Below are positions 9,004-17,514 of a stretch of 64,000 bases of DNA, piece after piece. This DNA comes from Mariniblastus sp964414815 (GTDB taxonomy: Bacteria; Planctomycetota; Planctomycetia; Pirellulales; Pirellulaceae): positions 71,230-135,229 of the forward strand of contig CAYPXY010000007.1 of the NCBI GenBank assembly GCA_964414815.1, given 5' to 3'. Made by a program: the position numbers and the translations under genes. The notes below the pieces were generated by a model. It worked only from the letters and a program-made list of their open reading frames with translations, was not told where the DNA came from and ran no database searches. Every line of letters starts with the position of its first letter. The first letter of the stretch is position 1.

Positions 9004-10144
9004 CCTCCTTCTCCACTTTCTGCTCAGGGAGTTTCGGAAGTTCTCCGTCTCCTGTTTCGGGAGTCGTATCAGGTGTGGACGGGGGTTGATCCTCGCTGGA
9101 GGATTTTGCGGGATCTGGATCGCCGAGTTTGCGGGGTTGATAATCATGATCGCGCTTGCGCAGCACCTCGGCGGACACAATGTTGTCTGGAACCACGTTG
9201 GGAATGGGGACATCGAACTGATTTGCCGTTCGCTCAATCTTGGCCAGTGTTTCTGACCCGGAGATGACTCGGCCAAAACAGGTGTGGGCTCCATCGAGAC
9301 GGCTTGTCCGCGAAAAGGTGAGGAAGAACTGGTTGGATCCAGTATCCTTGCCGGCCAGAGCCATGCTGATGCAATGAGTGAAATGCCGCCGGGTGTCGGG
9401 TGAATCGCATTCGCAGGCGATGGTATAGCCGAGGTCCGGAACGGGAGTACCGTCTCCCTTATTTTGCCCGGCCTGTGCAATAGAGCCATCAATCACTCGG
9501 TGAAACTGGATGTCACTAAAATTGCCAGCCTCGACCAGCGAGATGAAGTTGTTCACCGTGTTGGGTGCCTGATCTTCATAGAGCTCCACGACGATTTCGC
9601 CTTTATTGGTCGTCAATTTGACGCGCGGGAGGTCATCGTTGGTGGCCTCACGCTGGCGAATCATCAACTCTTCAAAAATCTCCCGACCGCTGATAGGCAG
9701 GCGATCCAGTTTGGCCGCGACCTCGAACCAGGCCGGTTTGATTCCCAGCTTGATCAGTCGATCGCCGACCTCAAGCACCGATTGATCCTTGTTGTCTTTG
9801 GCGTCGTTTACCAGAATTCCCATGACCTGTCGCAGGGTTGCTGAATCAGTGGGAGCTTCGTCGAGTCTGGCCAGTGCCTGTTCCAGCAGTTGCGGGATCA
9901 ACGTGTTGGCCCGTTCAATCAATTCGTTGTATTCCGTTTGCAGTTGTTGGGCGTTCCCCATTCCGGACTGGATCGCCGCTTCCTTGATTTCGAACTGAGT
10001 TTGTAGTTCGGACCATTGCTTCTGGAGATCTTCCAGCGAATGACCTTGACCGTCTTGGGCACTAACCGGTTGAAGCCAGGCCAGCATGACCAGCCATACG
10101 AAAGTTACCTTGATGGATCGGAATTCAGTTTCAACGTGTTTCAT
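8996..10144 (-). CDS. Secreted cyclophilin-type peptidyl-prolyl isomerase, paralog 1
   Basis: A 382-residue protein with a signal peptide (hydrophobic VTFVWLVMLAWLQPVSA, cleavage before QDGQ). A coiled-coil helical region covers about 30-180 and a cyclophilin domain about 200-350: VVELYEDQAPNTVNNFISLV, FHRVIDGSIAQAG, GSNQFFLTFS and LDGAHTCFGRVISG. The domain is followed by VLRKRDHDYQPRK and a Pro/Glu-rich tail. It is the last of three similar genes in a row on the minus strand. It likely assists folding of exported proteins in the periplasm. The tail motif RKRDHDYxP is shared with paralog 2 and, slightly altered, with paralog 3. Confidence 0.9.
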   Translation of the reverse strand: MKHVETEFRSIKVTFVWLVMLAWLQPVSAQDGQGHSLEDLQKQWSELQTQFEIKEAAIQSGMGNAQQLQTEYNELIERANTLIPQLLEQALARLDEAPTDSATLRQVMGILVNDAKDNKDQSVLEVGDRLIKLGIKPAWFEVAAKLDRLPISGREIFEELMIRQREATNDDLPRVKLTTNKGEIVVELYEDQAPNTVNNFISLVEAGNFSDIQFHRVIDGSIAQAGQNKGDGTPVPDLGYTIACECDSPDTRRHFTHCISMALAGKDTGSNQFFLTFSRTSRLDGAHTCFGRVISGSETLAKIERTANQFDVPIPNVVPDNIVSAEVLRKRDHDYQPRKLGDPDPAKSSSEDQPPSTPDTTPETGDGELPKLPEQKVEKEDS

Positions 10145-10234
10145 GTTTGAGGGAAGATGATGGTTTTCGGTGCCGCAGTCGTTGTTCGTGATTTTAAACC
10201 TTTTACTTCATGCTGAAAACCTGAACACCGAAAA

Positions 10235-11440
10235 CTATTTTTCCTTGGGAGCAACATCCGGAATGATACTGGACGACTGGCCGCTCTTGGTTGCATCCGG
10301 GGTCGTGCTGAAATCGAGTGCCGGCAATGAAAACGCTTTGCTGGGCTGGTAGTCATGATCCCGCTTTCGCAAAACGGTCGCCCGTTTGATTTTGATCGCG
10401 TCGGTATTTTTAACCAGGCTGGAGGAAATCACAGGTTTCAACTGATAAATGACATCCAGTCCTTCGATCACGCGGCCAAAGGCAACAAATTTAAGATCGA
10501 AGTGCTGCATGGGCTGATAGGTAAAGAAAAATTGTGAGCCGCTGGAGTTGGGTCCGCTCTCATACATACCCACGGTTCCGGCAAAAAAACGTCGCGACTC
10601 GGCCGAACTGGGTTCTCGCTGAATCTTGTAACCTGGATCACCGGTTCCGTCTCCTGCGGGACAGCCCGTACGAGCTGTTTGCCCGGGGTTGACTTCAAAA
10701 AAATCAAGTCCATCGTAAAACCCGGTCTCCACCAGCGAGATGAAATTTGCCACGGTTTGAGGGGCCTCATTTTCAAACAGTTCCAGCACAATCTCTCCCA
10801 GGTCGGTTTCCAGTTTGACGCGAGGAAGATCCTCCGCCTGTTCTTCCTGGACTCGTTTTGCCAGTTCCATTTCCCAGAACTTCTTTCCCGCTTCATAGTG
10901 GGTCATAAACTCCTTTGTAATCGGAACCTTCATTCTCTCAAGTCGCTTTAGAATCCGGTCAGCACGTTGGTAGTCTTGCATCGCAATGCAGGCTTGGAAT
11001 GCGATATTGAGAACTTGGGGATCGGGTTGCCGGTGTTCTCCGACCAGTGACGCCAGTTCGTAGGCACGAGCCGGATCAAAAGGTTGGGTCTGACCACGTC
11101 CTTCGACCGCGTCGGCCGCCATTCGCAGGATATGTGCGGCCGCTAATGGGTTGCCTTCCGGATCGGCTGCAAATGATTTCTGTGCGGTCTCGTCCAGTTG
11201 GCTTCGCAGTTCGATGACACGCGCCTTCAGTTGATCGATTTTCTTTTGTTCTTCGGCCATTCGAACGGGGAAGCCGATGGGCATTCCGGCATATCGCTTG
11301 CTGATATCGCGTTCGATACTCCGGATTTCATCACGCATGGCGATGAATTGGGAGCCATCCTGAAGAGGGGCAGCCAGGAGCGAGTCGGTAAACACGACGA
11401 TCAGTCCGACAGAAATAAAAACATGGTTAAACATACACAT
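10235..11440 (-). CDS. Secreted cyclophilin-type peptidyl-prolyl isomerase, paralog 2
   Basis: About 401 residues from the ATG at 11440; a GTG at 11461 and an ATG at 11434 are alternatives. The signal peptide (FNHVFISVGLIVVFTDSLLA) is followed by a helical region rich in charged residues and a cyclophilin domain: EIVLELFENEAPQTVANFIS, GSQFFFTYQPMQHFDLKFVA, FGRVIEGLDVI. The usual FHRV segment is altered to DFFEVNPGQTARTG, so substrate binding or catalysis may differ. The domain ends with ATVLRKRDHDYQPSK, as in paralog 1. Ninety bases separate its stop from the start of paralog 1. Confidence 0.88.
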   Translation of the reverse strand: MCMFNHVFISVGLIVVFTDSLLAAPLQDGSQFIAMRDEIRSIERDISKRYAGMPIGFPVRMAEEQKKIDQLKARVIELRSQLDETAQKSFAADPEGNPLAAAHILRMAADAVEGRGQTQPFDPARAYELASLVGEHRQPDPQVLNIAFQACIAMQDYQRADRILKRLERMKVPITKEFMTHYEAGKKFWEMELAKRVQEEQAEDLPRVKLETDLGEIVLELFENEAPQTVANFISLVETGFYDGLDFFEVNPGQTARTGCPAGDGTGDPGYKIQREPSSAESRRFFAGTVGMYESGPNSSGSQFFFTYQPMQHFDLKFVAFGRVIEGLDVIYQLKPVISSSLVKNTDAIKIKRATVLRKRDHDYQPSKAFSLPALDFSTTPDATKSGQSSSIIPDVAPKEK

Positions 11441-11687
11441 ACCCAGAACAGAGAGATTCACAGAATTTTCAATTGGCTGGTCAACTGCGGATGAATGGAC
11501 CTGGCCATCACGAAACTTCAGTAGGATTGAGCGATCCTTCTATGGTACTTTCCAGAGGCCTTTGATTTAATGCCAAATCCTGTCATTCAAAATCACTTTT
11601 GGCAGACCAGCCCGCATATTCCGAATGGTCGTAACTTCATGGCGGGGCGCGGTTGGCGAAATGGTGGTGCGAACGTTGTGTGAGCGA

Positions 11688-12956
11688 TTACTCGCCATCA
11701 ACGGGTCGTGGGCCCGCGAACAACGCAGGGTTTGGCTTGTATTCATGATCTCGCTTTTTCAAGACGGTCGCTTTCCGGAGAATCGTAAAGCCCGGTTGTT
11801 CCATAGGAGTTTCTTTGCCATCTTTTTCGGAGGCCGTAATGTTCGTGCGGATTTTATCGATCACTTCCAGGCCCGAGATGACCCGGCCAAAAGGAACTTG
11901 AATGGCGTCGAGGTTGGGGATGGGCACCAGGGTGATCAAGAATTCAGGCCCCCCGCTGTTGGGCACTTTTTTTCCGTCTTCATCCTGTCTCGCCACCAGC
12001 GACAGGACTCCTCGCAAATGATGTCGCTCGATTCCGCCCACCGGAGTTTCGTCGTGAATGAGGTACTCAACTCGGCGAGGTCGGGCCTCAACGATTTGTT
12101 TGGTTTGCTCGTCGAGAGTCATTTCCAGAATGCCGGTTTGGGCAATGCCGAAATGGAAGATATTTTTAGTTACCCTGTGGAACACCAGATGGTCGTAGTG
12201 GCCTTTCTCAACCAGGCTGACAAAGTGCCCGACCGTATCAGGATATTGATCCTCATACAGCTCGACAACGATCCTGCCCGCATCGGTTTCGATTGCGACT
12301 TGAGGCAAGGCATCTTTTTGGCTGCTGACATCATCAAGTTGTTTTTCTCCTTCCTGCATCTGAATCAGAAACGGAAGCCCTTGAAGCATTGCCACTTCCG
12401 GTAGAGGTAATTTCGGAACCGATGCCGCCAGCTTGTCGCGATACTTCAATGCTTCGTCGAAGCGATTGGTCAACAAAGCCGTTCGCATCAGGTACAACTC
12501 CACTTTTTCGTCGGGATTCGATTCGACCACCCGTCGGGCGATCTGATAGGTCATCTCGTATTGGTGGTCGTTGAACAGCCCTTCGATCATCGACGCTCCC
12601 AAGTCCAGTATCTCCTGATCCAGATCCGGAGAAAATCGAAACAGCGTGTAGGTCAGCTCGATGATGCGATCCTTTTGGGCGCGCCCTCCGGCCATCGCGG
12701 CCTCAAATTGCTTGCTCCATTCTTCGGCTTCGTCGTATTTGCCAAGCCGGTACGAGTAGGACGCGATCGTGACGGACTTCAGGTGGCCTCTGAGTAGTTC
12801 AAGAGCTGCCTGCAGGTCAACTTTGCATCGAGCAAGTTGTTCTGCGGAAGGTTCAGAGGTTTCTGCCGCAGCATCAAAAGTCAACCCCTGGCCTTTCGCC
12901 GCATACGGCACCAGGCTGCTCAGGAAACACAGGACGAAAATTGTAAATCGGCTCAT
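11688..12956 (-). CDS. Secreted cyclophilin-type peptidyl-prolyl isomerase, paralog 3
   Basis: A 422-residue protein with signal peptide FTIFVLCFLSSLVPYAAKG and a long helical N-terminal region with TPR-like spacing. The cyclophilin domain is at about 235-395: RIVVELYEDQYPDTVGHFVS, LVFHRVTKNIFHFG, GGPEFLITLVPIPNLDAIQV, FGRVISGLEVI. The end ATVLKKRDHEYKPN matches the tail motif of its neighbours. I start it at the ATG at 12956, which gives a clean signal peptide; the open frame runs on to 13103 through non-coding sequence. It is divergent from the rsmD-like gene 145 bp away. Confidence 0.88.
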   Translation of the reverse strand: MSRFTIFVLCFLSSLVPYAAKGQGLTFDAAAETSEPSAEQLARCKVDLQAALELLRGHLKSVTIASYSYRLGKYDEAEEWSKQFEAAMAGGRAQKDRIIELTYTLFRFSPDLDQEILDLGASMIEGLFNDHQYEMTYQIARRVVESNPDEKVELYLMRTALLTNRFDEALKYRDKLAASVPKLPLPEVAMLQGLPFLIQMQEGEKQLDDVSSQKDALPQVAIETDAGRIVVELYEDQYPDTVGHFVSLVEKGHYDHLVFHRVTKNIFHFGIAQTGILEMTLDEQTKQIVEARPRRVEYLIHDETPVGGIERHHLRGVLSLVARQDEDGKKVPNSGGPEFLITLVPIPNLDAIQVPFGRVISGLEVIDKIRTNITASEKDGKETPMEQPGFTILRKATVLKKRDHEYKPNPALFAGPRPVDGE

Positions 12957-13101
12957 TGAAACAAAAGGGTACTCAGAAGATATAATGATAGGGCTGGAAA
13001 GGGCTGTTTTCAGTACGATATTAAAAGTGTGTTCGAGTCGCCAGTCCAATGGCCAGCGGCTACGCCCCAACCCTGAATTCCCGATCCCCGACTCCCAAAC
13101 C

Positions 13102-13740
13102 ATGCCGAAACCTCGATCCCAACGCGATCTCAGTCAATGGAAAACGAATCGACCTGCGGCCCAGGCGGGCAAGCTGCGAATCGTGGGAGGCAAATACCGC
13201 GGGCGGCAAATTGCCTACTCCGGTGATCCCGTGACACGACCCATGAAAGATTATACCCGCGAAGCCGTTTTCAATTTAGTGGGCGGCTGGGTTCCCGGCA
13301 AAGTCTGTTTCGACTTGTTTGCAGGCACTGGAGCCGTCGGGATCGAGGCCATCAGTCGCGGGGCCGCACGAGCCATCCTGGTGGAGCGACATTTTCCGAC
13401 ACTGCGGCTGATTCACGAGAATGTTCAATCGCTCGATGCATCCATGAACGTCGTGGTAGAGGGATCGGACAGTTTCTATTGGGTCCGCCAATTCGTGAAC
13501 GAACCGTCCCGATGGCCGATTGAACCTTGGGTCGTTTTCGTCTGCCCCCCTTACGCACTGTTTAGTGAGAAGCAAAACGAACTGTTGCAGATGATCGAAG
13601 GTATGATCAGCGCGTCCCCGGAAGGAAGTCTGGTCGTCGTCGAATCCAGTGAAGATTTTGATCTTCGGTTGCTACCCCAATCCGATCAATGGGAGTCACG
13701 TCAGTATTCACCTGCTGTGGTTTCGGTTTTAAAAAAATAA
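13102..13740 (+). CDS. rsmD: RsmD-like 16S rRNA (guanine-N2) methyltransferase
   Basis: A 212-residue SAM-dependent methyltransferase. LRIVGGKYRGRQI, TRPMKDYTREAVFNLVGGW and motif I FDLFAGTGAVGIEAISRGA are typical of RsmD, which methylates G966 of 16S rRNA. The catalytic DPPY/NPPY motif reads VCPPY (Cys148-Pro-Pro-Tyr151), a substitution of the acidic/amide residue that may impair or alter activity. The ATG at 13102 is directly preceded by a C/A-rich run resembling the CCCGAAC heptamers. The open frame extends upstream to 12769 without homology. Confidence 0.85.
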   Translation: MPKPRSQRDLSQWKTNRPAAQAGKLRIVGGKYRGRQIAYSGDPVTRPMKDYTREAVFNLVGGWVPGKVCFDLFAGTGAVGIEAISRGAARAILVERHFPTLRLIHENVQSLDASMNVVVEGSDSFYWVRQFVNEPSRWPIEPWVVFVCPPYALFSEKQNELLQMIEGMISASPEGSLVVVESSEDFDLRLLPQSDQWESRQYSPAVVSVLKK

Positions 13741-13741
13741 C

Positions 13742-13842
13742 ACCTGCAAACCAGTATCCCGCGCCTTTGGGGGGTGCCTATTGAGCAAGTTCGGTCTTGC
13801 AGTACGTTTTTTGGCGGCAACCCCCGACGGCTTGCGGATAAA
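13742..13842 (+). repeat. R2 element, right half only
   Basis: GCGCCTTTGGGGGGTGCC followed by GGCGGCAACCCCCGACGGCTTGCGGATAAA, the right hairpin of R2 without its left half. It begins directly after the rsmD-like stop codon, where it could act as a transcript-end hairpin. Confidence 0.75.
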
Positions 13843-13888
13843 CAGTCCACCTTCACATGAATCGCCATAAATTGGGAGCTTGAAGCGA

Positions 13889-13972
13889 CCTCTGATCTCT
13901 GACTTCTGACTTCTGACCTCTGACCTCTGACCTCTGACCTCTGACCTCTGACCTCTGACCTCTGACCTCCGA
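13889..13972. repeat. Heptanucleotide tandem repeat (CTCTGAC, about 12 units)
   Basis: Twelve units of CTCTGAC, with CTTCTGA variants at the left edge. It ends within two bases of the stop codon of the lipoprotein gene at 13974-15023. Confidence 0.9.
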
Positions 13973-13973
13973 C

Positions 13974-15023
13974 CTACCGGACCGGTCGCCATTCGGGAGC
14001 GACACCTGCCCCGCCCCGATCATCGAATTCTGCTGATGCAGAAAACGAATCATCGTTTTGCATCGTGACTCTTGCCGAAGCATCCAGTCGTCGCCCGTTG
14101 GGCGTTACATACCGAGCGGCCACAACGATCTCGTCTCCTTCCGGCAAGCCTTCGTCGAACGGAAGGTCCAGCAGAATACCTGCCGCTTGGGGAGCTCGAT
14201 GGCTCAAGAACAATTCAACTTCATCTGCCAGAAATGTCCAGACTCCCAGTCGCTGGTTGACAGAATCCGCCGATGGATCCAACACGCTGACGGCCAGATC
14301 GCTGCCAATCAGTTCCGTTTGACCTCGAGCATTGAGCGGCTTGAGCAACACCGTGATGCCCACGGGCCTCAGTCCATCATAGCGAACAAAGGTTGCCGTC
14401 CGATCAATCACTAGTTGGGTAACTTGGTCCGCTTGATCCCTGCTTCTCACCGCCGGAAGACCTGCCCCCGACGCGTTTCGTTGAAATGAAGCCGATCGAC
14501 CCTGGACTGGCCTGCGGATGAATCCGGTCGAGCCATCATCCAACACACTGGGTTCATCGGAATCGGAACCCGCCCCCGGGGCATCGAACTCGTGGGATTC
14601 GCCCGGTAATGTCGAGTGGGGCGCTGAGAATCGCTGTGATTCGCCCGGAGGCAAAACGATTCCATTTTGGTAATTCCATGCCGGATCGGTCGGGCTGGAG
14701 TGCCAATCTCCGTGCGTCTCGTATTCATAAGCGGGGGCATCGTAGATAACGTCACCGTAAATCGCGTTGTCGTAGACCGCCGTTCGATCCGGCAGGGATC
14801 GCCGCTCGATTTTCGATGCCAGTTCGCTTTTTCCGTCGGCGTGAAGTGCCGCCAGAGCCTGATCCCGTTCGGCCCGAGTTTGATAGAACTTGTCTTCCAG
14901 GTCAAGAATCTCGGCGCGCAGCAACGCCGTTTCGCGCCGGCATCGAGGGTCAGAGTTGCAACCCACGGCTAAAATACAAATTCCGATGATCAAGAGCCGG
15001 GTGGCCATAATCGACTTGCCCAT
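13974..15023 (-). CDS. Predicted lipoprotein of unknown function
   Basis: A 349-residue protein with a lipobox-bearing signal peptide (LLIIGICILAVGCNSD; Cys22). A short helical stretch at about 30-60 (RRETALLRAEILDLEDKFYQ) is a likely coiled coil. It is followed by a Tyr/Pro/Ser-rich linker to about residue 190 and a beta-rich domain (TQLVIDRTATFVRYDGLRPV ... ARYVTPNGRRLDASARVTM). I do not recognise the C-terminal domain; the pattern suits an outer-surface or periplasmic lipoprotein. An internal ATG at 15008 is an alternative start that keeps the lipobox. Confidence 0.75.
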   Translation of the reverse strand: MGKSIMATRLLIIGICILAVGCNSDPRCRRETALLRAEILDLEDKFYQTRAERDQALAALHADGKSELASKIERRSLPDRTAVYDNAIYGDVIYDAPAYEYETHGDWHSSPTDPAWNYQNGIVLPPGESQRFSAPHSTLPGESHEFDAPGAGSDSDEPSVLDDGSTGFIRRPVQGRSASFQRNASGAGLPAVRSRDQADQVTQLVIDRTATFVRYDGLRPVGITVLLKPLNARGQTELIGSDLAVSVLDPSADSVNQRLGVWTFLADEVELFLSHRAPQAAGILLDLPFDEGLPEGDEIVVAARYVTPNGRRLDASARVTMQNDDSFSASAEFDDRGGAGVAPEWRPVR

Positions 15024-15136
15024 AGAGATTCTAAACTGAAACGGGCTAAATCTTTAGTGGAACTGCTCGAATCGAGGCAATGCCAGTTCCTGGAAGTGCT
15101 GTCATTTTGTCCCAGTCCTCCGCCGAAGTTGCCTGC

Positions 15137-15165
15137 TTGTCGGACCATCCGGGCGCAACTATAGT
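15137..15165 (+). promoter_or_regulatory. Probable promoter of the riboswitch operon
   Basis: TTGTCG (15137-15142), a 17-bp spacer and TATAGT (15160-15165). The start would be near 15172, about 35 bases before the cobalamin riboswitch. Confidence 0.5.
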
Positions 15166-15204
15166 TGGGGCTGCGACGGCTGATTAGCCTGTCTGTTTTA
15201 CGAT

Positions 15205-15420
15205 CTTTTTACGGTCGTTGGGTCTGCTGAAAATCAGGAGACCCGACGGCCAATATGACAAAACGGACAAAGGGAAGCGGGTGAAAATCCCGCGCGGACG
15301 CGCCGCTGTAAGAGATGTTTAAAGACTTCGCAATGATGCCACTGCACGAGTCGGTTGAAATGCCGATGGCAAGTGTGGGAAGGCGCGAAGTTATCTCAAG
15401 CCAGAAGACCTGCTCGCAAA
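15205..15420 (+). promoter_or_regulatory. Cobalamin riboswitch
   Basis: All core boxes of the cobalamin aptamer are present in order: AGGGAAGCGGGTGAAAATCC (15272-15291), then GCGGACGCGCCGCTGTAA, TGCCACTG (15337-15344), GTGGGAAGGCG (about 15376-15386) and AGCCAGAAGACCTGC (15399-15413). It is on the plus strand, about 220 bases upstream of the DUF4465 gene. Between aptamer and gene, TGTCCA (15589-15594) and TGGACA (about 15613) could pair just before the AAGGAG ribosome site, which suggests translational control. The aptamer is certain; the switching mechanism is an inference. Confidence 0.95.
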
Positions 15421-15636
15421 CGGTTTCGATGACATTGTGTCCATCGACCTGATTCAAATTCAGTCCTCGCGATTTGGGACCGGACCGAGATTCGTTTGCA
15501 GATTCATCTGGAAATTTCCGGATGTGCGAAGATTTTCTGTCCGTTTCAGGTCGAGAGACTGAATTTTCATCAAGTATTACCACGCGCTGTCCATCGCTCG
15601 TCATGTTTGCGCTGGACAATGGTAAGGAGAAAATTC

Positions 15637-16518
15637 ATGTTTTATCTTTTTCTGTTGAATCGCCTGCTGCGACAGGCTTTTTGTTTGTTTTTGGCGTCTT
15701 GCTTGTTCATTCACTGGGAGTCGGTTGGAAGCGCAGACACGGTCAATTTTGATGAGTTGAATGTCTGGACATCAATCGGATCCGATGGAAGTTACTACAA
15801 CGGAGATCGTGGCGTCGGCAGCAACAACTTGGGCTGGTCCAGCGGGAACGTCTACTTCGGCAATAGTTTTGTCGATACCGCCTTCGGCGGTTACTGGAAC
15901 GGATTTTCGTACTCCAACGTCAGCAATACAACGACGCCAGGCTTTGTCAACGAGTATGCGGCCTATGCTGGAGGCGGAGTGGGAGGCCAAGGAAACTATG
16001 CGGTGGCATTTGGTTTTGAAGACTCTCAGGCTTTCTTTAATTTGCCGGGAGCAAGCACGATCAGTTCGGTCTATTTGACCAATACAACCTATGCGGCTTT
16101 GTCGATGGAAAACGGAGATCAGTTTGCCAAAAAATTTGGTGGAAATACCGGCGACGAAGCCGATTACTTTTCCGTCACCTTCACGGGCTACGACAGTCTC
16201 AATGGAGCAGGCAATGTGACGGGCGCGGTTGAGTTTTATCTGGCTGACTTCCGTTTTGTAGATAACTCCCTGGATTACATTATCGATCAATGGACATCGG
16301 TCGATATGAGTGCGTTAGGGCTGGTTCAATCGGTGCGTCTGTCGTTCCAAAGCAGTGATGTGGGGCAGTTCGGGATCAACACTCCAACCTATGTCGCCCT
16401 GGACAATCTGGTTTATTCCACAGTTGCGATTCCAGAACCGACCAGTGGTGGATTGGGGGTTCTATTGATTTCGATGCTTTGGCTCCGTCGCCGTGACCGG
16501 CCAGGAGTTGCGGCGTGA
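15637..16518 (+). CDS. DUF4465 domain-containing PEP-CTERM exoprotein under cobalamin control
   Basis: A 293-residue exported protein starting at the ATG at 15637 behind a good AAGGAG site. It has a signal peptide to about residue 33, then a DUF4465 domain: GYWNGFSYSNVSNTTTPGFV, YAVAFG, SMENGDQFAKKFGG, DYFSVTFTGYDS, VEFYLADFR, GINTPTYVALDNLVYS. The C-terminal sorting tail IPEPTSGGLGVLLISMLWLR-RRDRP is of the PEP-CTERM type. DUF4465 proteins are, as I recall, found in vitamin B12 uptake loci of Bacteroidetes. With the riboswitch upstream this points to a surface corrinoid-binding or -capturing protein. The stop overlaps the start of the next gene. Confidence 0.9.
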   Translation: MFYLFLLNRLLRQAFCLFLASCLFIHWESVGSADTVNFDELNVWTSIGSDGSYYNGDRGVGSNNLGWSSGNVYFGNSFVDTAFGGYWNGFSYSNVSNTTTPGFVNEYAAYAGGGVGGQGNYAVAFGFEDSQAFFNLPGASTISSVYLTNTTYAALSMENGDQFAKKFGGNTGDEADYFSVTFTGYDSLNGAGNVTGAVEFYLADFRFVDNSLDYIIDQWTSVDMSALGLVQSVRLSFQSSDVGQFGINTPTYVALDNLVYSTVAIPEPTSGGLGVLLISMLWLRRRDRPGVAA

Positions 16519-17324
16519 GTCCAGCACGCCCGGTAGGTCGCTTTCACCAGCGGTCAACTGCACGAACCGGATGGACGCTAGTCGAGTTGCTGGTAGTGGT
16601 GGCCATCATTGGCTTGCTGCTGGCGATGCTGTTGCCGGCCGTTCAGTCAGTGCGCGAAGCCGCTCGGCGCGCGGCCTGCCAGAATAACCTGCGTCAGCTC
16701 GGGATTGCCATTCACAGCTACGAAGGCGTCTACCAGGCCCTGCCCCCGGGATGCCACGAATGGCGTCCCTGGGGTGGCAATCCCGCTTTGAAGAACTTTG
16801 CCTGGTCTGCGATGATTCTTCCCTTTCTGGAACAGGTTCCACTGCATCATGGAATCGATTTTGGCCTTCCGTTTGATCATCCCGTCAATCTGGAATTGGC
16901 ACGGCAGACGATTCCGGTTTTTCTCTGTCCCAGCAATGCCATTCCGCTCACTCAAACCCTCGGACGAAGTGACTACGGGGGGCTTTTCGGGCAACGGATC
17001 ACCACCCGGACCGGGACCAACAACGGCCTGTTCATTTACAATCGAGCGATCAAGTTTTCCGAAATCACGGATGGCCTGACGCATACGATTGCAGTGGCCG
17101 AAGATTCGGGCGGTCCCAATGCAGAGTGGATTAATGGAAACAATGTGTTTGAACAATCGGGGGGTATCAATGATCCGAATGCCTGGATCGGAGACAACGA
17201 AATTCGGTCCAGACATCCCGGAGGCGCCTTGGCGCTGATGTGCTGCGGAAGAGTTGAGTTTTTCTCGAACGATCTCGACAAACCGGTTTTGGCAGCGTTG
17301 ATCACTCGCGACTTCGGAGATTGA
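16515..17324 (+). CDS. DUF1559 pseudopilin-like protein, coupled to the DUF4465 gene
   Basis: A 269-residue member of the planctomycete DUF1559 family. The type IV pilin-like leader GWTLVELLVVVAIIGLLLAM is followed by LLPAVQSVREAARRAACQNN. The C-terminal signature is HPGGALALMCCGRVEFFSND, where most relatives have CDGSV. It begins with GTG at 16515 and shares the GTGA overlap with the stop of the DUF4465 gene, so the two are translationally coupled and both under the cobalamin riboswitch. DUF1559 proteins are usually numerous and of unknown role; here B12 control suggests a place in corrinoid acquisition at the cell surface. Confidence 0.92.
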   Translation: MSPARPVGRFHQRSTARTGWTLVELLVVVAIIGLLLAMLLPAVQSVREAARRAACQNNLRQLGIAIHSYEGVYQALPPGCHEWRPWGGNPALKNFAWSAMILPFLEQVPLHHGIDFGLPFDHPVNLELARQTIPVFLCPSNAIPLTQTLGRSDYGGLFGQRITTRTGTNNGLFIYNRAIKFSEITDGLTHTIAVAEDSGGPNAEWINGNNVFEQSGGINDPNAWIGDNEIRSRHPGGALALMCCGRVEFFSNDLDKPVLAALITRDFGD

Positions 17325-17514
17325 TCCCGCGATCGTTGCTTGGGAATTTATTTCAGGGCAATTCCTTGGCGGGGCGGATCGTTGGGCGTATCTTATTTAT
17401 TGCAGGTACGAAAACCTTCCGTTTCATCCGCACTGCGGCACGGCCCAACCATCGCGTCGACTTGTTCGACGGCTGGTTCCGGTTCGCAGATGCATTGTAT
17501 GTTGAAAGCCCAAT

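Noticed and set aside
11625..12404. 259-codon plus-strand ORF
   Set aside because: Antisense to cyclophilin paralog 3, which has clear domain similarity.
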